NCBI GenBank assembly: GCA_018830135.1
Contig: JAHJTB010000520.1
Span: forward strand, 1-46,044
Length of the DNA stretch: 46,044 bases
Reading direction: 5' to 3'
From: Pseudomonadota bacterium
GTDB lineage: Bacteria; Desulfobacterota; Desulfarculia; Adiutricales; JAGVGV01
In this document: one piece after another, positions 24,212 through 31,313 of the stretch
How the letters are laid out: each line of letters starts with the position of its first letter
How positions within the stretch are numbered: the first letter of the stretch is position 1
Notes under the pieces: model-generated
Databases searched by the model: none
Seen by the model: only the letters and a program-made list of their open reading frames with translations
Told to the model about the DNA's origin: nothing
Made by a program: the position numbers and the translations under genes

Positions 24212-24985
24212 TCAGCCGGCTTCGGGGACCTGGACGATCCATAGGGCGAAGCCGATGTTTTTCCTTTCCCACTCGTGCCGCCCGGCCCACTGGTCGATAA
24301 ACGCCAGGGCCGCCGGATTGCCCTGCTTTTCCTCCCGGAGCCGCTTAATGCCTTTCTCCTGGCCTTCGATATAGGCCGCCCAGCCCTCGGCCCCGTCGTC
24401 CAGCGTCTCGACCACCCGGCCCACCCGGCCCATCAGGGCCGTTATCTCCTCACGGGAGGGCCAGGGCATGTTCGGGTCCTGCTCGCCGTCCGGTTTCTGG
24501 TACGGAACGCCGATGACCAGGCTGCCTCCGGGTTTGACCAGTGGAACCGAATGGTCCAGACCGGCCTCCAAACCCTCCCAGATCATGGGCAGGGCCCCGA
24601 GAATCAGTACCGCGTCCCACTGCCGGTTGGACCTGGCCGTGAAATCGGCCGCGTCACCGGTTATGAAATTGCAGAACTCGTGGATGCCGGAGTACTCGGC
24701 CCGCGACCAGGCCTCCCGGATGAAATCCGGAATGATGTCCACGCCGGTCAGCTTGACCTTGTAGGTATAGACCAGGGGCAGCGAAACGCCGCCCTTGCCG
24801 CAGGCCAGATCGAGCATGGTCTTGCCGGGCCGAAGGTCCAGCAGCTTCCCCAGCCGGCCGACCGTTTCCGGGACAATGGGATTGAGAATGGTCTGGTCCA
24901 GCATGATCTCGACCAGAAGGGAAATCTGTTCGGCGGTAAAACCCAGACGCCGCGTAATAAAATCGTAAGCTTCCTGTTGGCTCAT
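24212..24985 (-). CDS. Class I SAM-dependent methyltransferase
   Basis: 257 aa. The Rossmann SAM-binding loop is MLDLACGKGGVSLPL, followed by LTGVDIIPDFI and later GDAADFTA and LVKPGGSLVIGVPY. The substrate cannot be told; it is probably a small molecule, as no RNA- or DNA-binding domain is seen. ATG 24985 is chosen because GAGGTG lies 6 nt upstream; the GTG at 24994 is part of that site. A promoter match (25021-25048) gives it its own transcript. Confidence 0.85.
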   Translation of the reverse strand: MSQQEAYDFITRRLGFTAEQISLLVEIMLDQTILNPIVPETVGRLGKLLDLRPGKTMLDLACGKGGVSLPLVYTYKVKLTGVDIIPDFIREAWSRAEYSGIHEFCNFITGDAADFTARSNRQWDAVLILGALPMIWEGLEAGLDHSVPLVKPGGSLVIGVPYQKPDGEQDPNMPWPSREEITALMGRVGRVVETLDDGAEGWAAYIEGQEKGIKRLREEKQGNPAALAFIDQWAGRHEWERKNIGFALWIVQVPEAG

Positions 24986-25020
24986 CGAGGACACCTCGGA
25001 TTCCGATATTTGGTCGTACG

Positions 25021-25048
25021 GGTATCATCTTCGGCCCCGTATTGTCAA
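25021..25048 (-). promoter_or_regulatory. Candidate promoter of the methyltransferase gene
   Basis: Minus strand: perfect TTGACA (25048-25043), 16-base spacer, GATACC (25026-25021). Start near 25014, leader of about 29 nt. Confidence 0.5.
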
Positions 25049-25191
25049 GCTTCGGGCCGAACCGTCCAGCATCCGCCTGACCGGGACCGGGTGAAGCCCC
25101 GGAAAACCGGAACCCGGTCCGCGATGGGTGATTGAAGGCAGGGGCGTCTGGAGGCCGGAAACCGCGACAAGGGGTATCTCGGGCGAATCGG

Positions 25192-25992
25192 TCAGGCGGG
25201 TTCGTCATCCGTGAAACGGCGGTAGTAACGGTTGACCACGGCGATGTAGTTGCGGGTCTCGTCCGGCAGGCCGCCTCGGGAACGGTCCAGGTTGCCCGGC
25301 CCCCAGTTGTACGCGGCCAGGGCCCGGTCCAGGTCCCCGGAGTACCGGTCGAGCATGTCCCGGAGGTACCGGGTCCCGCCCGAGACGTTCTCGACCGGGT
25401 TGAAGGGGTCGCCGACCCCCAGGTCCTTGGCCGTGCCGGGCATGAGCTGCATGAGGCCCATGGCCCCGGCCTTGGACACGGCGCTCGGATCGAAGTTGGA
25501 TTCGGCCTTGACCACGGCCCGGACCAGGTTGGGGTCCAGGCCGTGCTCTCGGGCCGTCTGGTCGATCAGATCGTCAAAGTTCCGACTCTCCGTCGGGACC
25601 TCTGACGGTGTCCGGGGGGCTTTTTCCGACGGCCGAGGCCTCGCCCCGGCTTCGGTACGTTCGTTCTGACCCTGTAACTGCATCAGAACCTGGAGCCATT
25701 CGGTCAGATTCTCGCTCAGCCCCGAGGCGCCCCCGCTCGGGGTTCCGCCGCCAAGGCCTCGAATCAGCATCGTGTTCAGGTCCATGAGTTCCATGCGGGC
25801 CATGGTCCGGATCGCTTCCAACTGGCGCTTGGCCTGCGGGGATGAAGGCCGAACCGATTCGATGGATGAAAGCGCCTCGGCCATGGTCCGGCCGAAGGCC
25901 CGATTCTCCGATCCCGGCCGGTCCGCGACGGTTCTGGCTTCGGCGGACCCGGGCGGGAGGATCGGGCTGGGTTTGACGGGTCTGGTGGTCAT
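25192..25992 (-). CDS. Lytic transglycosylase (SLT domain) protein
   Basis: 266 aa. The N-terminal half is low-complexity and helical. The C-terminal half (about 140-266) is a goose-lysozyme-like SLT domain with VVKAESNFDPSAVSKAG (catalytic Glu), GLMQLMPGTAKDLGV and AAYNWGPGNL. It cleaves peptidoglycan glycan strands. No signal peptide or lipobox is visible, so export may use another route. The N-terminal helical part resembles flagellar or secretion-associated transglycosylases only in layout. ATG 25992 follows GGGGAAG; a longer form from 26052 lacks a ribosome site. Confidence 0.88.
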   Translation of the reverse strand: MTTRPVKPSPILPPGSAEARTVADRPGSENRAFGRTMAEALSSIESVRPSSPQAKRQLEAIRTMARMELMDLNTMLIRGLGGGTPSGGASGLSENLTEWLQVLMQLQGQNERTEAGARPRPSEKAPRTPSEVPTESRNFDDLIDQTAREHGLDPNLVRAVVKAESNFDPSAVSKAGAMGLMQLMPGTAKDLGVGDPFNPVENVSGGTRYLRDMLDRYSGDLDRALAAYNWGPGNLDRSRGGLPDETRNYIAVVNRYYRRFTDDEPA

Positions 25993-26068
25993 AGGGTCTT
26001 CCCCGGTCCATTCCTCGAATTTTCCGGAAAAAAGAAGCAAAATCCCTGCCAACCCGCCCGGCGGGATT

Positions 26069-27916
26069 TCAGTCGGCCAGGCGGCCGGATTCGCCCCTGG
26101 CCGCCTCGAACCGGGCCCGCTGCTCTCGAAGATAGGTCTTGTCGTCCAGGGGCCCGGCCAGCCGCAGGGCCTGCTCGATGGCCGACAGGGCCTCGTGCGG
26201 CCGGCCGTTGACGAACAGGGCCTCGGCCAGGGTGTCCATGATATAGGCCGTCTTTTTCCCGGCCGCGGCCCGCCGGGCCAGTTCGAGGCCCCGCGCCTTG
26301 TCCTCGCCCGTGGCGTCTTTTCTCGTCACCAGGACCCAGGCCAGGTTGTTCAGGACTTCCGGGTCGGCCGGAGCCAGCTTCGCGGCCCGTTCGTACGAAG
26401 CGGCGGCCCGGTCGATGCGGCCGGCCTGATAGTACAAGTCCCCCAGGTACAGATGGGCGCGCACCTTGCCGGGATGGCGCCTCGTCTCCGCCTCGAGGGC
26501 ATTGACCGCGAAACGAATCCGGGTTTCAGTCCCTTCCGAAACCTTGTGGACCTGGTACCAGCCCGCCCCGGCCAGGACCAGGCCCAGGCAGTAGGCGACG
26601 ATCATGACCCGCACCTTTTTTTCATGCCGCCCGATCAGAGAGGGGTCGCTCCCGGCCCGCTCGAGAATGTCCACCCGCTGGGCCACGGAATAATGATGCC
26701 AGCTGGGCGAGGCCCGGCTTTGCCCGGAATAAAAAGCGATCTTTTCCAGGGAACCGACCAGGCCTCCCGCGTTTCCGGTCAGGCGATAGGAGAACAGATC
26801 GGCCTGCCTCTCGAAATTGCGCATGAAGGCCCCGAAAACGAAACGGAAATAGACGATCATCACCACCACGATCGGCGCGGTCAGCAGCAGCGACAGAGCG
26901 GTCGTGGGCCGTCCCTGGGCCGAAAGCAGAAGGTCCATGGCCCCGTCCGAGATCATGAACAGGTAGAAATTGAAATGGACCAGGGGGAAGGTCAGGACCA
27001 GGTAGCCCAGGAAGAAGAACAGGTAGAACGGCAGGTGATGGTGGCGGACGTGGCCCAGTTCGTGGCCCAGCACGGCGGTCAGTTCGTCTTCGTCCAGGAC
27101 GGCCAGCAAGGACCGCGTGACCAGAATGAAGCGCCAGGATCGGATCAGGCCCATGACCCCGGCGGTCATGGCCTCGCCCTCGTATAGCGGCCAGAGCATG
27201 ATTTCCCGGTAGGTGAAGCCGTGCTCCCGGCAGAAGGCTTCGATGGCCGTCCGCTTGGGCCCGGCCGGCAGCGGCGTCAGGCCCCACAGGGGCCGGATCA
27301 GGGCCGGAAAAAAGACGGCGACCACGCCGAGAAAAGCCAGGAAGAATAAGAACTGACCGGTCGGGGAGTCCAGGTGCGCCTTGAACCCGGAATCGGGCAG
27401 CAGCGCGGTCAAATCGGCCGCCACGGACAAAAGGAGCCAGGGGAGCAGGATGGGCAGGTTGAAGCGAAGCTGGCTCCAGACGAAGCGTATCCGCGTCAGG
27501 CGGCTCCGGTAGATGACGGCGTATGCGCGGTATGCTTCGGCCCACAGCAGGCAGAGGTGCAGAGCGAAAACGGCCAGCCCCGCCAGTCCGTTGAGCGCGG
27601 TCGAACTGCCGATGCCCGGCAGGGCTTCGATCCAGTCCTTGAGTCCGAAAAAATAGACTTCCAGGGTGAACAGGACGAAGGCCAGGATGGACAGGTGGGT
27701 CAGGAGCCGGAAGTAGCGTTCCCCCTCCCCGCTGCCTCCTGCATCCAGAACGAAACGGAGCCGGCCGAACAGCCGCCGGGCCGCGATCCAGAGCAGAACG
27801 ACCGCCGCCAGGGTCGGGCCCAGACTGGACCACCAGGATGCGATAGGTCCTTCCGGCGGCTGGTACGCGGACCAGACCAGGAGGACCAGCAGAAAAAAAA
27901 TCAGGTTGTTGTACAC
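26069..27916 (-). CDS. M48 family metalloprotease with C-terminal TPR repeats
   Basis: 615 aa. The N-terminal half has at least six membrane segments. The zinc site is GHELGHVRHHH (HExxH) with a later FERQADLFSYRL glutamate, as in the Ste24/HtpX family. Two more membrane segments lie around the active site. From about residue 460, TPR-like helices (HLYLGDLYYQAGRIDRAAAS, DPEVLNNLAWVLVT) extend to the end. It probably degrades or trims membrane proteins with TPR-mediated partner binding. The start GTG 27916 has only a weak ribosome site. It lies 76 nt before the transglycosylase gene. Confidence 0.88.
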   Translation of the reverse strand: MYNNLIFFLLVLLVWSAYQPPEGPIASWWSSLGPTLAAVVLLWIAARRLFGRLRFVLDAGGSGEGERYFRLLTHLSILAFVLFTLEVYFFGLKDWIEALPGIGSSTALNGLAGLAVFALHLCLLWAEAYRAYAVIYRSRLTRIRFVWSQLRFNLPILLPWLLLSVAADLTALLPDSGFKAHLDSPTGQFLFFLAFLGVVAVFFPALIRPLWGLTPLPAGPKRTAIEAFCREHGFTYREIMLWPLYEGEAMTAGVMGLIRSWRFILVTRSLLAVLDEDELTAVLGHELGHVRHHHLPFYLFFFLGYLVLTFPLVHFNFYLFMISDGAMDLLLSAQGRPTTALSLLLTAPIVVVMIVYFRFVFGAFMRNFERQADLFSYRLTGNAGGLVGSLEKIAFYSGQSRASPSWHHYSVAQRVDILERAGSDPSLIGRHEKKVRVMIVAYCLGLVLAGAGWYQVHKVSEGTETRIRFAVNALEAETRRHPGKVRAHLYLGDLYYQAGRIDRAAASYERAAKLAPADPEVLNNLAWVLVTRKDATGEDKARGLELARRAAAGKKTAYIMDTLAEALFVNGRPHEALSAIEQALRLAGPLDDKTYLREQRARFEAARGESGRLAD

Positions 27917-28041
27917 GAGGTCCCGGCCTGTTTTCCTTACCGTCCATATCCGCCCCGGCCTCGGGCCGGGAGGGGCTTTCCGGAAAGCCTATTGCGAAAG
28001 GGATTCGAACGCAAGGTCAAAGGCGGAAAAATATAATCATT

Positions 28042-28147
28042 GAACAGCGACATATCGGATTCCGGCCGCCCTCGCGGTCTCTGGCCGAAGGACGACTCCG
28101 GCGCCGGGTCCCTTGCTATATATGGAAAAGGCGGCAGCCGGAGTCCT
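28042..28147 (+). repeat. Dispersed intergenic repeat, copy X
   Basis: Homologous to 22270-22359 in the same orientation (GAACAG-CGACATATCGGATTCC at the start and GCCGGAGTCCT at the end), with about 17 extra internal bases that help build the palindrome at 28066-28172. It lies directly before the MITE-like copy B in the 523-nt gap between the M48 peptidase and the radical SAM gene. Confidence 0.55.
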
Positions 28148-28172
28148 GAGGCCAAAGGCCGCGACAGGGCGG
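28066..28172. repeat. Large imperfect palindrome
   Basis: Left arm 28066-28102 and right arm 28137-28172 pair through CCGCCCT/AGGGCGG, CGCGG/CCGCG, GGCC/GGCC and GACTCCGGC/GCCGGAGTC. The 34-base centre is AT-richer (TTGCTATATATGG). As RNA it would form one long hairpin. It ends four bases before the MITE-like copy B. Confidence 0.6.
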
Positions 28173-28176
28173 TCCT

Positions 28177-28357
28177 ATCCCGGATTTCTCACCGGGTTCC
28201 GTAGCGAGGTCGAGAAATCATTAGCGAATCGCGAAGTTGGAGGAGATTTTGGCCGCGGGCATATAAGGGCGATATGTCGAGGACCAAAATCTTCGAAACG
28301 AGCGTTGCAGCAGGGATTTCCCGGCCGCGGCAGGAAGCGGGTGACAAAATCCGGGAT
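28177..28357 (-). repeat. MITE-like repeat, copy B
   Basis: 181 bp, inverted relative to copy A (10570-10749) and about 90% identical by eye. The termini ATCCCGGATTT ... AAATCCGGGAT are perfect 11-bp inverted repeats. It occupies most of the leader region of the radical SAM gene, ending 82 nt before its ATG, so it may carry or disrupt regulatory signals. Confidence 0.75.
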
Positions 28358-28439
28358 CGGTTGCCGCCAACCACTGAATCGTCTCAAGCCGCGACCGGAG
28401 CCCCTTGTGCTTCCTCCCCTGAAAGCGGATAATGACCGG

Positions 28440-29768
28440 ATGACGTCGCCCCTGGCATTGATCATCAACCCCTGGATTTACGACTTCGCCGCCTTCGATC
28501 TGTGGGCCAGGCCGCTGGGGGCCCTCTATCTGGCCGCCTGGCTGCGGACCGCGGGCTGGGAAGTCCGCCTGGTGGACTGCCTGGACCGGCTCCACCCGGA
28601 CTCGATGGCCCCGGCCGCGAAAAAGCGCTGGACGCCCGGCACGGGGCAGTGGCGCAGGGAAGTCCTGCCCACCCCTTCACCGCTGGCCGGACTGCCTCGC
28701 CGCTATGCCCGGTACGGCCTGCCCATACCGGCCTTCAACCGGCTGGTCCAGGCCCCGCCCGCTCCGGACGTCGTCCTGGTCACTTCGTCCATGACCTACT
28801 GGTACCCCGGCGTCCGGCGCGCCGTGACCCAAGTTCGCCAAGCCTGGCCCGAAGTCCCCGTCGTCCTGGGCGGCGCGTACGCCACCCTCTGTCCCGATCA
28901 TGCCCGCCGCGTCTCGGGCGCGGACGTGGTCGTGCAAGGCCCGGGAGAATCCGCCCTGCCCCGCGTCCTGGCCGAACTGACCGGCATCGATCCGGGGCCG
29001 CCTCCGGCCTGGACATCGCTCCGGCCCGCCCTGGACCTGTACCCGCGCCTCGAATTCGCCCCGCTGCTGACCTCGAGGGGCTGTCCCTATCACTGTCCAT
29101 ACTGCGCTTCGAACCGGCTCTACCCGGGCTTCACCCCCCGGGACCCTGACGACGTACTAGACGAGATCGAGGACCGCGCGGTCCGCCTGGGCCTGAGCCA
29201 TTTCACCTTTTTCGACGACGCCCTGCTTGTCGATGCCCATCGCCGCCTGGTCCCCATCCTGGAAACCGTGATCAGGCGCTTTCCCGGCCTGAGCTTTCAC
29301 GCGCCCAACGGTCTTCACCTCGGCCTGATCGACCGGGACATGGCCGAACTGATGCGCGCGGCCGGCTTCAAAACCCTCCGGCTCGGACTGGAAACCCTGG
29401 ACATGGAACGTCAGGCGGCCATGGGCGGCAAGGTCGGCCCCGGCCAGTTCGAAACCGCCCTGGCCCATCTCAAGGCGGCCGGCTTCGATCCGGCCCGCAT
29501 CGGGGTCTACATCCTCTGCGGCCTGCCCGGTCAGGACTGGGGGGAACCCCTGGCAGCGGCCCGGGCGGTCAGGGCCCTCGGGGCCCGGCCCTTCCTGGCC
29601 GAGTACGCCCCCCTGCCCGGAACGCCCCTTTGGCAGGAGACCCTGCGCCACTCGGAATTCGACCTCGCCGCCGAACCCCTCTACCACAACAATTCCTTCT
29701 TCGCCTGCCGGGGCAAGAATTTTTCCTGGGAAAAGGTCCGGGAGATCAAGCGGGCCGCGCTGGCGTAG
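28440..29768 (+). CDS. B12-binding-type radical SAM protein (class B-like)
   Basis: 442 aa. Residues 1-190 resemble a cobalamin-binding Rossmann domain (LGALYLAAWLRTAGWEVRLVDC, VVLGGAYATLCPDHA, VVVQGPGE), but no DxHxxG motif is evident, so cobalamin binding is doubtful. The radical SAM core starts with SRGCPYHCPYC (C215, C219, C222) and continues with HFTFFDDALL, GFKTLRLGLETLD and GVYILCGLPGQ. The substrate is unknown. ATG 28440 lacks a good ribosome site; a GTG further upstream is in frame. The leader holds two repeats and a palindrome. Confidence 0.82.
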   Translation: MTSPLALIINPWIYDFAAFDLWARPLGALYLAAWLRTAGWEVRLVDCLDRLHPDSMAPAAKKRWTPGTGQWRREVLPTPSPLAGLPRRYARYGLPIPAFNRLVQAPPAPDVVLVTSSMTYWYPGVRRAVTQVRQAWPEVPVVLGGAYATLCPDHARRVSGADVVVQGPGESALPRVLAELTGIDPGPPPAWTSLRPALDLYPRLEFAPLLTSRGCPYHCPYCASNRLYPGFTPRDPDDVLDEIEDRAVRLGLSHFTFFDDALLVDAHRRLVPILETVIRRFPGLSFHAPNGLHLGLIDRDMAELMRAAGFKTLRLGLETLDMERQAAMGGKVGPGQFETALAHLKAAGFDPARIGVYILCGLPGQDWGEPLAAARAVRALGARPFLAEYAPLPGTPLWQETLRHSEFDLAAEPLYHNNSFFACRGKNFSWEKVREIKRAALA

Positions 29769-29824
29769 TTCCGGGCGGAACGTCAACCGGCCCCAAATGG
29801 TCGTGACGGCTGAATTCGTGAAGT

Positions 29825-31276
29825 TCAGTACGGCTTGGAATGCTCGCGGTCGGCGAATTCCTTGGCGATCTGAATGAATTCCGCCTCGATGCGCAGAAAG
29901 GCGTCCAGGATGTCGGGATCGAAATGCACGCCCCGGCCTTCGATGATGATCCCCATGGCTTCCTCGTGGGAAAAGGCAGGCTTGTAAACACGCTTGCTGA
30001 TCAGGGCGTCGTACACGTCGGCCAGGGCCATCAACCGGCCCGAAACCGGAATGTCATACCCGGCCAGCCCTCGGGGATACCCGGAACCATCCCATTTTTC
30101 ATGGTGGGTGAAGGCGATCTCCTGGGCCAGCATCAGGAAACTGTTGGTCCCGAGTCTGTCGATGGCCGTCTGCAGGGCGTCCCGGCCGTAGTTCGTGTGT
30201 TTTTTCATCTCCTCGAACTCTTCGGGCGTATGGCGGCCGGGCTTGAGCAGGATGGAGTCCCGGACCCCGACCTTGCCCAGATCGTGCAAGGGGGCCGACT
30301 TGAAGAGCAGGTCGATGGTTGCCGGGTCCAGGACCTCCTGAAAACCGGGCTGATCCTTGAGGGCCTCGGCCAGGGCCCGGACATAGCGCTGGGTCCGGAG
30401 AATATGGGCCCCGGTCTCGTTGTCCCGCGTCTCGGCCAGGGAGGCCAGGGAGACGATGGTCACGTCCCGGGTCAACTGAAGCTCCTCGGTCCGCGCCCTC
30501 AGGCCTTCGATCATCTGGTTGGTGTACGCGGCCATGAAACCGAACTCGTCGTTCCGGCTGACCGGCACGTGACTGTCGAGGTTTCCTTGGGATACGTCCA
30601 TCAGGGCGGCGTTTTCGTGGCCCAGGAACATTTTCAGATTCCGGGCGTACGAATAGATCAGGTTGAATATCTCGGCCAGAAAAATCGTGGTGACAAAGGC
30701 GATTTCGACCATGACCGACCGCTTGGCACTGGCCCCGCGGCTGACGTGTTCGAGCACCCAGTCCAGGTCCTTGGACACGATCAGGATAATCACACCGGCC
30801 ACGGCCACGGCGCAGAAGGACGCCACCAGGGCGAACTTGAAGGTCATGGGGAAATAACGGTCCCGGAGCATGATCTCCTGGCGGGTTCTTTCGATTTCCT
30901 TGCCGATGCGGCGTTCCGCCTCCAGGGCCAGGTCCACCGCGCCGAAAAAACCCAGGCTCAGACTTCCCAGCAGTATCTTGAGCCCGCTGGAAACCGGAAA
31001 CCGGTAGATCAAACTATTGAAAACCATCAGACCCAGCCCCAGGACCAGGAAGACCACCAGGTCGAAGGTCAGCTGTCGGACCACCCGGTGCTGAACGGGG
31101 CCCCGGACCAGGAGGCGGTCCAGCAACGCCGCCCTGACCGCATAAGCCGCGGCGAAAAAGAAAATGAGTTGGACGGCCCAGTGGCCGATGCCCAGCCCTT
31201 CGACATAAGGGCAGACCCGGCCGCCGTAGATGCTCAGAATGCCCCAGGAAAAAACGAAATGCAGAATCGTTCGCAT
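29825..31276 (-). CDS. Membrane-bound HAMP/HD-GYP cyclic-di-GMP phosphodiesterase
   Basis: 483 aa. The N-terminal 210 residues have several membrane segments and no recognised periplasmic sensor. A HAMP-like linker (about 215-265) follows. The HD-GYP domain contains HDLGKVG (H331), KKHTNYG, HHEKWDGSGYPRG (391-403) and ALADVYDAL, a complete metal and GYP set, so it should hydrolyse c-di-GMP. The N-terminal membrane part ends in charged linkers. The gene lies 37 nt downstream of the adenylate cyclase gene, so it is probably co-transcribed. Confidence 0.9.
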   Translation of the reverse strand: MRTILHFVFSWGILSIYGGRVCPYVEGLGIGHWAVQLIFFFAAAYAVRAALLDRLLVRGPVQHRVVRQLTFDLVVFLVLGLGLMVFNSLIYRFPVSSGLKILLGSLSLGFFGAVDLALEAERRIGKEIERTRQEIMLRDRYFPMTFKFALVASFCAVAVAGVIILIVSKDLDWVLEHVSRGASAKRSVMVEIAFVTTIFLAEIFNLIYSYARNLKMFLGHENAALMDVSQGNLDSHVPVSRNDEFGFMAAYTNQMIEGLRARTEELQLTRDVTIVSLASLAETRDNETGAHILRTQRYVRALAEALKDQPGFQEVLDPATIDLLFKSAPLHDLGKVGVRDSILLKPGRHTPEEFEEMKKHTNYGRDALQTAIDRLGTNSFLMLAQEIAFTHHEKWDGSGYPRGLAGYDIPVSGRLMALADVYDALISKRVYKPAFSHEEAMGIIIEGRGVHFDPDILDAFLRIEAEFIQIAKEFADREHSKPY

Positions 31277-31313
31277 AAATCCCCGCGCGCCCCGCCTCTC
31301 GGGAAGCGGGTTT

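Noticed and set aside
28005-28020. tRNA T-loop-like sequence GTTCGAATCCC on the minus strand
   Set aside because: The flanking bases cannot form a T stem and no other tRNA arms are present.
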